A stretch of 64,000 nt of DNA from Lachnospiraceae bacterium (lineage in GTDB: Bacteria > Bacillota > Clostridia > Lachnospirales > Lachnospiraceae): the NCBI GenBank assembly GCA_030524705.1, contig JAUNGD010000002.1, positions 82,366 to 146,365 of the forward strand, in the 5' to 3' direction. Below are positions 34,133 to 43,259 of this stretch, piece by piece. Every line of letters starts with the position of its first letter. Positions within the stretch are counted from its first letter, which is position 1. Made by a program: the position numbers and the translations under genes. Below the pieces are notes generated by a model that saw only the letters and a list, made by a program, of their open reading frames with translations, did no database searches and was not told where the DNA came from.

Positions 34133-35260
34133 ATGGAAATAAAACAGGCAACAAACATGGAAGTAAAGAGAAACAACAGGAATCGTGTTTTCAGGTATAT
34201 TTGTAAGCATGGAACCGTTTCTAATCCGGATATTGCATATGATACGAAGATGAGTCTGCCCACCGTGACACAGATTACAAAAGAACTGATTGAGAGAGGA
34301 TTTGTTGAAGAGACCGGGGAATTGCAGTCCACAGGGGGAAGGCGTGCAAAGGCGTTATCAGCTGCGGTTAATGTAAAGCAGGCTGTTGGACTGGATATTA
34401 CAAAAAACCATATCAGCTTTGTACTTACTAATCTGACGGGGGAAATTTTAAGCCATGTGCGTATTTTTCTCCCATATGTCCATGGGGAGGCCTACTATCG
34501 CCGGGTGAATGAGGAACTGGAACGTTTTCTGGATGAAAGCAGCGCTGAACGTGGGAAAGTTTTGGGTATAGGAATTTCCTTTCCCGGAATTATTGATTTG
34601 GACAGGAAGCTGATCACATATTCGCATATTCTTGGTGTGGAAATGATAACCTTTGATTCTGTGTGCAGCTTTTTTTCTTATCCTTGCTGTTTTTTAAATG
34701 ATGCGAATGCGGGGGCTTATGCCGAAGGAATCTATTCAGATGAAAAGGAACGTTTTTTCTATTTGTCCTTAAGCAATACAGTTGGAGGGGCGATTTTTGA
34801 TTATAATGGACTCGTGCATGGAAAGCATTTTCGGTGCGGGGAAGCTGGTCATATGACAGTGATCCCGGATGGAAAGGAATGCTATTGCGGGAAAAAGGGA
34901 TGCCTGGATGCATATTGCAGCGCAGCAATTTTATCCGATGAGACGGATGGAAAGCTGGAGCGATTTTTTGACCTGTTGGAAAAGAAAGATCAAAGGATGG
35001 TAGAAATATGGAATACCTATACAGGATTTCTGGCGGTGGCATTAAATAATATTCATATGCTTCTTGACTGTGATATTGTTTTGGGAGGCTATGTGGGAAG
35101 TTATGTGGAGCCTTATTTGCCGGATATATGGAATAAGGTATCGGATCGGAATACATTTACGGAGGATCGGCAGTTCGTAAATAGCTGTAGATATAAGATG
35201 GGGGCGGCTGCACTTGGAGCTGCGTTGGAAGTGATCGAAAGTTTTGTAAAGCAGATATGA
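34133..35260 (+). CDS. ROK family sugar-responsive repressor (XylR/NagC type)
   Basis: A 375-residue regulator with a winged helix-turn-helix (about residues 12-65; VSNPDIAYDTKMSLPTVTQI) and a ROK sugar-kinase-like domain (about 80-370). The zinc site of ROK proteins is seen as CYCGKKGCLDAYCS near residue 255, preceded by GEAGHMTV. Sugar-binding residues lie in the GISFPGIIDLD region. It is transcribed toward a polyol dehydrogenase and GPH symporter, which it likely controls through a shared operator. The inducer is probably a pentose, polyol or glycoside; it cannot be named from the sequence. Confidence 0.88.
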   Translation: MEIKQATNMEVKRNNRNRVFRYICKHGTVSNPDIAYDTKMSLPTVTQITKELIERGFVEETGELQSTGGRRAKALSAAVNVKQAVGLDITKNHISFVLTNLTGEILSHVRIFLPYVHGEAYYRRVNEELERFLDESSAERGKVLGIGISFPGIIDLDRKLITYSHILGVEMITFDSVCSFFSYPCCFLNDANAGAYAEGIYSDEKERFFYLSLSNTVGGAIFDYNGLVHGKHFRCGEAGHMTVIPDGKECYCGKKGCLDAYCSAAILSDETDGKLERFFDLLEKKDQRMVEIWNTYTGFLAVALNNIHMLLDCDIVLGGYVGSYVEPYLPDIWNKVSDRNTFTEDRQFVNSCRYKMGAAALGAALEVIESFVKQI

Positions 35261-35283
35261 AAGATATAGGAGATACCTCTGCG

Positions 35284-35313
35284 GGAGATTTCAGAAATGA
35301 AGTCTCCTTTTTT
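35284..35313 (+). terminator. Intrinsic terminator after the ROK gene
   Basis: GGAGATTTC and GAAGTCTCC form a 9-bp stem with one G-T pair, followed by six T. Confidence 0.85.
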
Positions 35314-35387
35314 AATGCAGTTTTACTAAAATATTCGATTTATTTTTGAATATAATGCTGAAATGATACTTAATTGACGTGAAGATA

Positions 35388-35416
35388 TTGACAGAATTGT
35401 AAGACGGTCGTAAAAT
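35388..35416 (+). promoter_or_regulatory. Sigma-A promoter of the dehydrogenase-symporter operon
   Basis: TTGACA (35388-35393), 17 bases, TAAAAT (35411-35416). Confidence 0.7.
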
Positions 35417-35435
35417 AATAAACATAATAAAACTA

Positions 35436-35448
35436 TTTAATAAAGTAT
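35436..35448 (+). promoter_or_regulatory. Second copy of the putative ROK operator
   Basis: TTTAATAAAGTAT, identical over 13 bases to the site at 34108-34120, placed about 20 bases after the -10 element where binding would block transcription. Confidence 0.5.
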
Positions 35449-35481
35449 AAATAAAAGTAAGAAAAAAAGGAGGAAGTAACA

Positions 35482-36531
35482 ATGGAAGGAAAAATGAAAG
35501 TGGCAGTTATGTTAGGTATCGGAAAGATGGGATTTGAGGAACGTGATATCCCAAAAGCGAAGGATGACGAGGTTCTGGTGAAACTGGAGTATGTCGGTAT
35601 CTGTGGAAGCGATCTGCATTATTATGAAACAGGAGCTATCGGGGATTATGTAGTGAAGCCGCCCTTTGTTCTGGGACATGAGCCGGGAGGTACGGTGGTT
35701 GAAGTAGGTAAAAATGTGAAGCATTTGAAGGTTGGTGACAGAGTGGCTTTGGAGCCGGGAAAAACCTGCGGTCATTGTGAGTTTTGCAAAACAGGGCGTT
35801 ATAATCTGTGTCCGGATGTCGTATTCTTTGCAACCCCTCCGGTGGATGGGGTATTTCAGGAGTATGTTGCCCACGAGGCCGATCTGTGCTTTAAGCTGCC
35901 GGATAATGTAAGTACACTGGAGGGGGCATTAATTGAACCGTTGGCTGTGGGATTCCATGCTGCTATTCAGGGAAACGCACATCTTGGGCAAAAAGCAGTT
36001 GTTATGGGTGCGGGATGTATTGGTCTTGTTTCTATGATGGCATTAAAAGCAAGAGGTGTATCGGAAGTATATGTGGTGGATATTATGGAGAAGCGTCTTG
36101 ACAAGGCCCTGGAACTGGGGGCTGCCGGGGTAATCAACGGGACAAAGGAGGATGTACTGGAAAGGGCGAAGGAGCTGACAAACGGAGCGGGAATGGATCT
36201 GGTGATTGAGACGGCGGGAACAGAAATCACTACGAGACAGGCAATTCATATGGCGAAGAAAGGCTCCGATATCGTTCTCATCGGCTACAGCAAGAGTGGA
36301 GAAATGACGCTTCCGATGAGCCTTGTGCTGGATAAAGAGCTGACCTTTAAGACCGTATTCCGCTATCGTCATATTTATCCGATGGCTATTGACGCGGTTG
36401 CGTCGGGAAAGGTAAACCTGAAGGGGATTGTAACAGATATCTTCGGGTTGGATGAGGCACAGAAAGCAATGGATTACAGTGTGAATCATAAAGCAGATAT
36501 TGTAAAAGCGGTCATTCGGATTGGAGAATAG
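35482..36531 (+). CDS. Zinc-dependent polyol dehydrogenase (sorbitol/xylitol type)
   Basis: A 349-residue medium-chain dehydrogenase. The catalytic zinc site is shown by GICGSDLHYYE near residue 40 and GHEPGG near 68. The structural zinc cysteines lie in CGHCEFCKTGRYNLC (about 97-111). The nucleotide-binding glycine motif is GAGCIGLVS near 178, followed by an acidic residue (VVDIMEKR) that favours NAD over NADP. It resembles GutB/XylD-like enzymes that oxidise sorbitol or xylitol to the keto sugar. ATG 35482 has AGGAGG eight bases upstream. It is the first gene after the ROK-controlled promoter and precedes a GPH symporter. Confidence 0.87.
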   Translation: MEGKMKVAVMLGIGKMGFEERDIPKAKDDEVLVKLEYVGICGSDLHYYETGAIGDYVVKPPFVLGHEPGGTVVEVGKNVKHLKVGDRVALEPGKTCGHCEFCKTGRYNLCPDVVFFATPPVDGVFQEYVAHEADLCFKLPDNVSTLEGALIEPLAVGFHAAIQGNAHLGQKAVVMGAGCIGLVSMMALKARGVSEVYVVDIMEKRLDKALELGAAGVINGTKEDVLERAKELTNGAGMDLVIETAGTEITTRQAIHMAKKGSDIVLIGYSKSGEMTLPMSLVLDKELTFKTVFRYRHIYPMAIDAVASGKVNLKGIVTDIFGLDEAQKAMDYSVNHKADIVKAVIRIGE

Positions 36532-36661
36532 GCCTGCAATCATAGTAAGGAATAGGCTGATAAGGTCTTTGTGGGGATAATGGAGTAAGGTTTTTTACAG
36601 GGACCGGGGCAAATATGGAATAAATGGAGTTTAGCCAGTATTTATAAAGGACAGGGGAATT

Positions 36662-38059
36662 ATGATGGGACAGAAGGATACAAATGTAAAGGTGCCGTTG
36701 ATCAGTAAAATTGCCTATGGCATGGGCGATGTGGGATGCAATTTCAGTTGGATGTTTGTAGGAAACTTCCTGATGATTTTTTATACGGACGTTTTTGGAA
36801 TCAGTATGGGGGCAGTTGCAGGACTAATGCTGTTCTCACGTTTTTGGGATGCAATCAATGATCCGGTTATTGGCGGATTGAGTGATAAGACACATACAAG
36901 ATGGGGACGGTACAGGCCCTGGCTGTTGATTGCTGCTCCTTTGACAGCTATTGTGCTGGTTCTGACTTTTTGGGCGCATCCTGAATGGTCATCTGCATCA
37001 AAGATTTTTTACATGGCAGTTACATACTGTATTCTTGTATTAGGTTATACCTGCGTCAATATTCCTTATGGAACACTGTGCGGGGCGATGACACAGAATA
37101 TTGAAGAACGCGCGAAAATTAATACATTCCGTTCAGTCAGTGCAATGATTGCCATTGGTATCATCAATATTGTAACGGTTCCTTTAATCGGAGCGCTGGG
37201 CAATGGAAACGACAGAAGGGGATATTTGCTGGTTGCCGTTTTATACGGATGCATTTTTGCAGCGTGTCATATTTTCTGTTTTGCGAAAACAAAAGAAGTG
37301 GTGGAAGTGCCGGAAAAGGAAAAAATTTCTTTAAGGGTACAGCTGGAGGCAGTTATAAAAAATCGTCCGTATATGATTGCTGTGGCAGGACAATTCCTGT
37401 TTGGCGTTACCCTTTATGGAAGAAATGCAGACGCATTGTATTACTTTACTTATGTGGAAGGAAATAAAGCGCTGTTTAGCACGTATTCTATGTTCATTAT
37501 TATCCCGTCTATTATTGGTGCCGCCTGTTTTCCGTTTGTGTTCCGGCTCACCAACAATAAAGGACGCTCCGCATCTATTTTTGCATTGCTGACAGGAATC
37601 AGTATGTTCAGTATGTACTTTTTTACAGTTGGGGAATCACCGGTTCCGTTTTATATATTCTCCTGCCTGTCACAGTTTTTCTTCTCTGGATTTAACACTG
37701 CGATTTATGCGATTGTTCCGGATTGCGTGGAATACGGGGAATGGAAGACCGGACTTAGGAATGATGGATTCCAGTATGCGTTTATTTCATTAGGAAACAA
37801 GATTGGAATGGCAATCGGAACGTCTGTCCTTGCAGGAGTTTTGGGTATGTTTGGATATGCAGCAAATGTACAGCAGAATACGGCGGTGTTGGCGGTTATC
37901 AAACATTCCTTTACAACAGTGCCGGGAATACTGTGGATTGTGACGGCAATCGTTCTGTATTTTTACCGCCTGAATAAAAAGAAGTATAATCAGATCGTGG
38001 AGGAAATTCAGACAAGAAAGGAAGGCAGCCCGGTATTTAAGGCAAAGTCAGGGGTGTAA
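36662..38059 (+). CDS. GPH family sugar:cation symporter
   Basis: A 465-residue transporter with 12 helices of the glycoside-pentoside-hexuronide family. It shows the N-terminal IAYGMGDVGCNFSW motif and the cation-site region WDAINDPVIGGLSDKTHTRWG, followed by the YRPWLL signature. Relatives import xylosides, pentosides, melibiose or glucuronides with sodium or protons. It follows the dehydrogenase by 130 bases with no clear terminator, so it probably belongs to the ROK regulon. The start may be 36662 or 36665 (tandem ATG). It ends 48 bases from the convergent lacI-type gene. Confidence 0.9.
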   Translation: MMGQKDTNVKVPLISKIAYGMGDVGCNFSWMFVGNFLMIFYTDVFGISMGAVAGLMLFSRFWDAINDPVIGGLSDKTHTRWGRYRPWLLIAAPLTAIVLVLTFWAHPEWSSASKIFYMAVTYCILVLGYTCVNIPYGTLCGAMTQNIEERAKINTFRSVSAMIAIGIINIVTVPLIGALGNGNDRRGYLLVAVLYGCIFAACHIFCFAKTKEVVEVPEKEKISLRVQLEAVIKNRPYMIAVAGQFLFGVTLYGRNADALYYFTYVEGNKALFSTYSMFIIIPSIIGAACFPFVFRLTNNKGRSASIFALLTGISMFSMYFFTVGESPVPFYIFSCLSQFFFSGFNTAIYAIVPDCVEYGEWKTGLRNDGFQYAFISLGNKIGMAIGTSVLAGVLGMFGYAANVQQNTAVLAVIKHSFTTVPGILWIVTAIVLYFYRLNKKKYNQIVEEIQTRKEGSPVFKAKSGV

Positions 38060-38105
38060 TGCTCTATGATCCGGGAGATAAGAACAATTCTTTTCAGGAG
38101 AGCAT
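38059..38105. terminator. Two-part hairpin between convergent genes
   Basis: ATGCTCT (38059-38065) pairs with AGAGCAT (38099-38105), enclosing AAGAA-CAA-TTCTT followed by TTTT. A weak bidirectional terminator is likely. Confidence 0.4.
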
Positions 38106-38107
38106 CG

Positions 38108-39112
38108 TTATATCGTGAAGCTTTCATTCAGCATTAGTGACGACGGACAGGTATAGTGTACCGGGGAGGGCAGTCTGTTCTCCGCCAGCTGCAGGGCGAT
38201 GGAAAAGCATTCCACTGTAATGTCCTCTGTCGGGACCGCAATGAGAGAAAGGGACGGGATGTAGTTAATGATATGGGAGGTATCTTCCTTGCGGCCAAAG
38301 CTCAGCAGCTCCGCATCCTGTGTGAAAATAAAATGATTCCGCGCCAGAAGCGGAATTGCGCCAAAGGCCAGAGTGGTATTCATCGTAATGACCAGCTCTG
38401 GCTTTTCTGACATATTAAGAATATGGCGGGCAGCAATGGCGCCGCCCTGAAGCGTATTTTCAGTTGAAAAACAGTTATCGTAGGTGAGCTCGATGCCGAA
38501 ATTGTGGCAGCACTGAAATAAAAGTCTCAGAGAGTAATTCTCCGGGCTTTTGTCGTCGGTGCCGGTGATAATCAAAATATTTCGGTAGCCCTTTGCCGAG
38601 ATGATACGGACTGCCTGATCGATGGGAGGCAGAAGCTCACAGGACACGCTGCTGAAGGTCTGGCTGACCCCGTTGAAGAGCACCAGCGGGAGATTGGCAG
38701 GAAGGCGTTCGAATTCGGTGAGGTCAGCCTCCGACTCCGCCATGATAACTGCTGCGTGGTATTCAGACGGAGACAGACTCCGGATACGCTGGGATAGCTG
38801 ACCGCGCTCATACAGGCAGAGAAGGACATTATAGACCTTTCCGCATTTTTTAATATGTGCATTGATTCCGGCGGTGATGACGTCCATATCTACCATAATA
38901 GAGTCGGCGGGGAGAAACAAGGCGATGTTCATCTGGCCGGACCGGAGGACATTGGGAGAATTGATCTGATATCCCAGATCCCTTGCGGCCTGCATGACCC
39001 GTTTTGCCGTCTCCGGCGACACCTTGCGTTCCTTTGCTATTCCGTTTAAAACAAAGCTGACGGTGGAGACGGATACTCCGGCCAGCTTTGCAACATCCTT
39101 CATGACTGCCAT
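38108..39112 (-). CDS. LacI family transcriptional regulator
   Basis: A 334-residue regulator: the LacI helix-turn-helix at residues 4-30 (KDVAKLAGVSVSTVSFVLNG), a hinge near 50-58, and a periplasmic-binding-protein-like sensor domain (about 60-330). The sensor domain is a little divergent (several Cys residues, RLLFQCCHNFG). It is convergent with the GPH gene and divergent from the iron-uptake operon, so its target is not obvious; the AT-rich spacer with the siderophore promoter is one possibility. The ligand is unknown. Confidence 0.92.
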   Translation of the reverse strand: MAVMKDVAKLAGVSVSTVSFVLNGIAKERKVSPETAKRVMQAARDLGYQINSPNVLRSGQMNIALFLPADSIMVDMDVITAGINAHIKKCGKVYNVLLCLYERGQLSQRIRSLSPSEYHAAVIMAESEADLTEFERLPANLPLVLFNGVSQTFSSVSCELLPPIDQAVRIISAKGYRNILIITGTDDKSPENYSLRLLFQCCHNFGIELTYDNCFSTENTLQGGAIAARHILNMSEKPELVITMNTTLAFGAIPLLARNHFIFTQDAELLSFGRKEDTSHIINYIPSLSLIAVPTEDITVECFSIALQLAENRLPSPVHYTCPSSLMLNESFTI

Positions 39113-39163
39113 ACTTACCTCTCATATACGCTGATCTGCATCAGATACTATTTGAACATTTTA

Positions 39164-39192
39164 ATTATCCCATACCGGATTTTTTGTGTCAA
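39164..39192 (-). promoter_or_regulatory. Sigma-A promoter of the LacI-type gene
   Basis: On the minus strand TTGACA (39192-39187), 17 bases, GATAAT (39169-39164). The segment 39200-39242 between this and the divergent promoter is almost pure A/T. Confidence 0.65.
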
Positions 39193-39242
39193 TACGAAAC
39201 TTAAAAAAACTAAAATATTTTTAATTAAATTTAATTTTTTAA

Positions 39243-39271
39243 TTGACACGCTATACTCTCTAAACTATAAT
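39243..39271 (+). promoter_or_regulatory. Consensus sigma-A promoter of the iron-uptake operon
   Basis: TTGACA (39243-39248), 17 bases, TATAAT (39266-39271): perfect hexamers preceded by an A/T-rich stretch that may act as an UP element. Confidence 0.85.
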
Positions 39272-39281
39272 GGGCACGAAA

Positions 39282-39301
39282 GTTAGTTGAAACTAATTTA
39301 A
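39282..39301 (+). promoter_or_regulatory. Operator of the iron island, copy 1
   Basis: TTAGTTGAAACTAA (39283-39296) lies at the transcription start. With flanks it matches the site at 44038-44057 at 19 of 20 bases. Candidate binders are the TetR proteins in this window or a DtxR-like iron repressor (TTAG-N6-CTAA core). Confidence 0.6.
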
Positions 39302-39324
39302 TGCATGAGTGAGGAGGAAAAGAA

Positions 39325-40362
39325 ATGTTTAAAAAATTTGTCAAGATTTTGAATGTATCTGCCGGTGCGGTCATTGCAGCAGCGTTAGTTCTGACTCCTG
39401 TACAGGCAAAGGCCCAGGAAACAGAAACCGAAGCAGAAGAGACGCAGTATCCGATTGAGATCGAGCATGCATTCGGGACGACTGTAATTGCTCAAAAGCC
39501 GGAACGGGCAGTGACGATTGCCTTTGGAAATCAGGACGTTGCATTGGCCCTGGGAGTTGTCCCGGTGGGATTTTCAGCGGCAAATTATGGAGTTCAGGAT
39601 GACAGCGGCATGCTTCCCTGGACCCAGGAAAAGCTGGCTGAGCTTGGGTGTGAGGAACCGAACGTCTTTCAGGATACCGATGGGTTGGATTACGAAGCGA
39701 TTGCAGACTGCGATCCGGACGTAATTCTTGCGGTGTATTCCGGTCTGACCGAGGAAGAATACAATATGCTCAGCGAGATCGCGCCGACGGTGGCATACCC
39801 GGAATCCGCCTGGACTGTGAGCTGGAGAGACTGGATCCGATATACTGCTCTTGGATTGGGCATGCAGGAGGAGGGAGAACAGCTGATCGCCGGCCTGGAG
39901 GACGAACTGGCGCAAAAGGTGGCAGAGCATCCGGAGTTTACCGGAAAGTCCTTCGTATGGATCAGCTTCAGTGAAGATGACCTTTCAAATTTACATGCGT
40001 ATGCCCCCATTGATCCCCGTTGTGCCTTCCTGATTGACGATCTGGGCTTTACTTATCCGGAAAGTGTCAACGAACTGATCGACGATGGATCGTACTCATT
40101 GAGCCTGAGCGCGGAAAATGCGGATCTGCTTTATGATGCGGATTTTCTGATCGGATACAGCAGCGATTCAGATTATGAGGCTGCCAAAGCGGATACAGTG
40201 CTGGGCAATATCCCGGCATTGCAAAAAGGCGCCACCGTCAGCATTGAAAGCGGTACTCCTCTGTCAGCTGCAATGACAATAACCCCGCTTTCCATGGAAT
40301 ATACGATTGACGAATATCTGGATAAGATCGGTGAGGCTGTGGTAAAAGCAGATGAAGAATAA
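39325..40362 (+). CDS. Iron-siderophore ABC transporter binding protein, apparently not lipidated
   Basis: A 345-residue FepB/FhuD-like (Peripla_BP_2) protein. The mature part begins PIEIEHAFGTTVIAQKPERAVTIAFG, shown here as IEHAFGTTVIAQKPERAV, followed by the conserved NVFQDTDGLDYEAIADCDPD region and a second lobe with IPALQKG. The signal sequence (about residues 1-30, ending VQAKA) has a type I cleavage site and no lipobox cysteine. This is odd for a Gram-positive binding protein, which is normally lipid-anchored. The gene heads an operon with two permeases and an ATPase, and its stop overlaps the first permease start by 11 bases. Confidence 0.88.
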   Translation: MFKKFVKILNVSAGAVIAAALVLTPVQAKAQETETEAEETQYPIEIEHAFGTTVIAQKPERAVTIAFGNQDVALALGVVPVGFSAANYGVQDDSGMLPWTQEKLAELGCEEPNVFQDTDGLDYEAIADCDPDVILAVYSGLTEEEYNMLSEIAPTVAYPESAWTVSWRDWIRYTALGLGMQEEGEQLIAGLEDELAQKVAEHPEFTGKSFVWISFSEDDLSNLHAYAPIDPRCAFLIDDLGFTYPESVNELIDDGSYSLSLSAENADLLYDADFLIGYSSDSDYEAAKADTVLGNIPALQKGATVSIESGTPLSAAMTITPLSMEYTIDEYLDKIGEAVVKADEE

Positions 40363-41383
40363 ATTTTCTGAAGGGAAGAAACAGCCGGGGCGGTTTCTTC
40401 CCAATCATTTTTTCCCGGTTTTGATTATTTTTCTGATTTTACTGGCGCTTACTATTGCCGCATCTATTGCGCTTGGCTCACGTAGAATATCCTTCGCCGA
40501 GCTGATGGATGGGTTGTTTCACGCTTCGGTGAACAGCTACGGCGCAAACGTGGTACGCAAAAGAATTGCCAGGACCGTGTTTTCACTGCTGTGCGGCGCC
40601 GCATTGGGAATATCCGGCGCACTGATGCAGTCAGTGACCCGCAATCCCATCGCAGATCCTTCTATATTGGGAGTAAACACGGGGGCAGCATTTTTTATTG
40701 TCTGCGGAATTGCCTTTTTACACATTACCACGGCCGCACAGTATATCGGCTTTGCATTGGCAGGGGCGATGCTTGCTGCCATTGTGGTGTACTCCATCGG
40801 ATCCATGGGAAGAGGCGGAGCCACACCGATCAAGCTGGTGCTTTCCGGCACTGCCGTAAGCGCGGCCTTGTCTTCGGTGATCAGTGCAATTTTGCTGCCA
40901 AGATCCTATGTACTGGATCAGTACCGGTTCTGGCAGGTGGGAAGCGTGGGCGGAGGGACCTGGAGCGGTATTTTCGCTTTTTCTCCTTTTTTACTGGCAG
41001 GAATAGCCATTGCGGTCATCTCCGCACCGGCATTAAATGCACTGGCACTGGGGGATGAAGCCGCCACCGGTCTCGGTGTGCGTACCGGAGTGCTGCGGCT
41101 GACAGCCGCTGCGGGTGGCGTGCTTTTATGCGGCTCCACCACCGCACTGGCAGGGCCGATCGGATTTATCGGACTTTTGGCGCCCCATGTTATGCGCTTG
41201 CTGCTGGGGTCGGATTTAAGATTTGTGATTCCCTTATCGGCCTTGTCCGGAGCTGTGTTTCTGACGGCTGCGGATGTGGTGGGGCGTCTGCTTCTTTACC
41301 CCGGGGAGCTGGAGGTGGGAATCGTCACTGCGTTTGTAGGGGCACCGGTACTGATTTTTGTTGCTATACGGTCGAAAGCGTGA
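40352..41383 (+). CDS. FecCD family iron-siderophore permease, first subunit
   Basis: A 343-residue membrane protein with about ten helices, typical of FepD/FhuB-type permeases. It shows RIARTVFSLLCGAALGISGALMQ (given as LCGAALGISGALMQ), the RNPIADPSILGVNTGAAF motif, and the cytoplasmic GFIGLLAPHVMRLLLG loop that docks the ATPase. It forms a heterodimer with the following permease. The start overlaps the binding-protein gene by 11 bases. Confidence 0.93.
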   Translation: MKNKFSEGKKQPGRFLPNHFFPVLIIFLILLALTIAASIALGSRRISFAELMDGLFHASVNSYGANVVRKRIARTVFSLLCGAALGISGALMQSVTRNPIADPSILGVNTGAAFFIVCGIAFLHITTAAQYIGFALAGAMLAAIVVYSIGSMGRGGATPIKLVLSGTAVSAALSSVISAILLPRSYVLDQYRFWQVGSVGGGTWSGIFAFSPFLLAGIAIAVISAPALNALALGDEAATGLGVRTGVLRLTAAAGGVLLCGSTTALAGPIGFIGLLAPHVMRLLLGSDLRFVIPLSALSGAVFLTAADVVGRLLLYPGELEVGIVTAFVGAPVLIFVAIRSKA

Positions 41384-42421
41384 ATGAATATGAAAAAAGA
41401 TACGATTACATTACTTATGAAGGGCAGGAAAAAGAGGGAAAAGCGATTCTGGCTTGTAACCTGGCTTCTGGGGATCCTTGCCTTCGGTTTGTGCTGTACA
41501 ATGCTGATGCTGGGAAATACAATCTATCCGGTGAAAACCATTCTCCGTGTTCTCGCAGGAGAAGAAATAAAAGGAGCCGCCTATGCGGTGAATACGATAC
41601 GTCTGCCCAGAATGCTGGCCGGATTATTTGCCGGTTTTGCCTTCGGACTTGCGGGCAGTGTATTTCAGACGATGCTGCGTAATCCCTTGGCAAATCCCAA
41701 TATCATCGGAATTACCTCCGGCTCCAGTGCAGGAGCGGTGGTCTGCATCGTGTTGCTGCACACCAGCTCAACCATGGTCTACATAGTATCCATTGCGGCA
41801 GGGCTTGCCACTACATTGACGATGTTTTTGCTGGCACGGGGAAAACGTTTTTCTGCGTCAAAGCTGATTTTGGTTGGAATTGGCGTACAGGCAATGCTGA
41901 ATGCGGTGGTTTCCTATATCCTTCAGGCCGGCTCAGAAAAGGATATTCCCACAGCGATGCGATGGCTGAGCGGGAGTCTGAATGGCTCAAATATGTCAGA
42001 GCTCTATTTTTTGTTTATTGTAGTATTGATCGGTACGCCGATAATCCTGATTTTTTCAAAACAGCTCGCTTTGCTGGAGCTGGGCGAGGAGTGGGCCGTG
42101 GGGCTGGGAGTGAATACAGAGCGTGTTCGCTTTATTCTCATGATCAGTTCGGTGCTGCTGATTGCGGCGGCGACAGCGGCAACAGGTCCTATTGCCTTTG
42201 TGTCTTTTCTGGCGGGGCCTATCGCAAGGCGATTGACCGGAAAAGGAAAAGCAAATCCTCTGGCTGCTGGGCTTTTCGGCTCTGTACTGGTGCTGCTGTC
42301 TGATTTGATTGGTCAGTTCGCTTTTGAACTGCGATTCCCGGTGGGAGTCATCACAGGACTTCTGGGAGCGCCTTATCTTTTGTTTTTACTTGTAAGAATG
42401 AATCAAACGGGGGAATTATGA
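41384..42421 (+). CDS. FecCD family iron-siderophore permease, second subunit
   Basis: A 345-residue partner permease with the same motifs: LPRMLAGLFAGFAFGLAGSV, RNPLANPNIIGITSGSSAGA and the coupling loop AFVSFLAGPIARRLTG. The coupling loop has AGP where the partner has APH. It begins immediately after the first permease (TGAATG) and its end overlaps the ATPase start by four bases (ATGA), so the three are translated together. Confidence 0.93.
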   Translation: MNMKKDTITLLMKGRKKREKRFWLVTWLLGILAFGLCCTMLMLGNTIYPVKTILRVLAGEEIKGAAYAVNTIRLPRMLAGLFAGFAFGLAGSVFQTMLRNPLANPNIIGITSGSSAGAVVCIVLLHTSSTMVYIVSIAAGLATTLTMFLLARGKRFSASKLILVGIGVQAMLNAVVSYILQAGSEKDIPTAMRWLSGSLNGSNMSELYFLFIVVLIGTPIILIFSKQLALLELGEEWAVGLGVNTERVRFILMISSVLLIAAATAATGPIAFVSFLAGPIARRLTGKGKANPLAAGLFGSVLVLLSDLIGQFAFELRFPVGVITGLLGAPYLLFLLVRMNQTGEL

Positions 42422-43215
42422 TGAAAAAGACGCATGAATTCAAAGCTGAACACATAGTTTCAGGATACGAGGAGCGGATCGTGGTTCAGGATGTAAGCAT
42501 AGCGATTCCTCCGCACAAAATCAGTGTCATTATCGGGGCGAATGCTTGCGGCAAATCAACGCTGCTGAAAACGGTTTCCAGGCTGATACGCCAGCAGTCC
42601 GGGCAGGTGACCCTGGATGGAAAAGAAATCAGTACGCTGCAGTCAAAAAAGCTGGCGCAGATTCTCGGATTGCTGCCTCAGTCGCCGATCGTTCCGGAGG
42701 GCATTGCAGTCGGTGATCTGGTGGGACGGGGGAGATTTCCGCACCAGCGTATGCTTGCAGGCTGGTCAAAAGCAGACTATGAGGCGGTGGCAGAGGCAAT
42801 GGAGATCATGAACATTACGGAGCTGGCAAATCGCAGCATCAGTGAGCTATCCGGCGGTCAGCGCCAGCGGGTCTGGATCGCCATGGCGCTGGCACAGCAG
42901 ACAGATATCCTGCTGCTGGATGAACCGACGACATTTCTGGATATTTCTTATCAGGTGGAGATATTGGATCTGTTGACGGATCTGAATGAAGCCTATGGAA
43001 CGACGATTGTCATGGTTCTGCACGATATCAATCTTTCAGCGCGCTATGCAGATCATATATTCGCTATGAGGGACGGAGCTCTGGTGGCTAGTGGAAAGCC
43101 GGAAGAGGTGATTACCAGAGAAAATATAAAAAAGATTTTTGATATGGACAGCGTGATTATTAAGGACCCTGTTGCGGATTCTCCGATGATGGTCCCGATT
43201 GGAAGACACGTTTAG
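42418..43215 (+). CDS. Iron-siderophore ABC transporter ATPase (FepC/FhuC-like)
   Basis: A 265-residue ATPase: Walker A GANACGKST near residue 40, Q-loop LLPQSP, signature LSGGQRQRVW, Walker B ILLLDEPTTFLD and switch His in MVLHDINLS. It energises the two permeases. The C-terminal tail (IIKDPVADSPMMVPIGRH) is typical of FepC-type ATPases. Start at the first of two tandem ATG codons, overlapping the previous gene. Confidence 0.94.
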   Translation: MMKKTHEFKAEHIVSGYEERIVVQDVSIAIPPHKISVIIGANACGKSTLLKTVSRLIRQQSGQVTLDGKEISTLQSKKLAQILGLLPQSPIVPEGIAVGDLVGRGRFPHQRMLAGWSKADYEAVAEAMEIMNITELANRSISELSGGQRQRVWIAMALAQQTDILLLDEPTTFLDISYQVEILDLLTDLNEAYGTTIVMVLHDINLSARYADHIFAMRDGALVASGKPEEVITRENIKKIFDMDSVIIKDPVADSPMMVPIGRHV

Positions 43216-43230
43216 AAAAAAATATTTGTA

Positions 43231-43259
43231 TTGACATTATGACGGGAATCATATAAAAT
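43231..43259 (+). promoter_or_regulatory. Sigma-A promoter of the first TetR gene
   Basis: TTGACA (43231-43236), 17 bases, TAAAAT (43254-43259), directly after the ATPase gene. Confidence 0.65.

Noticed and set aside
39282-39301. A classical Fur box
   Set aside because: The palindrome TTAGTTGAAACTAA does not match the TGATAATNATTATCA pattern; it is closer to DtxR-like or TetR sites, so Fur was not assigned.
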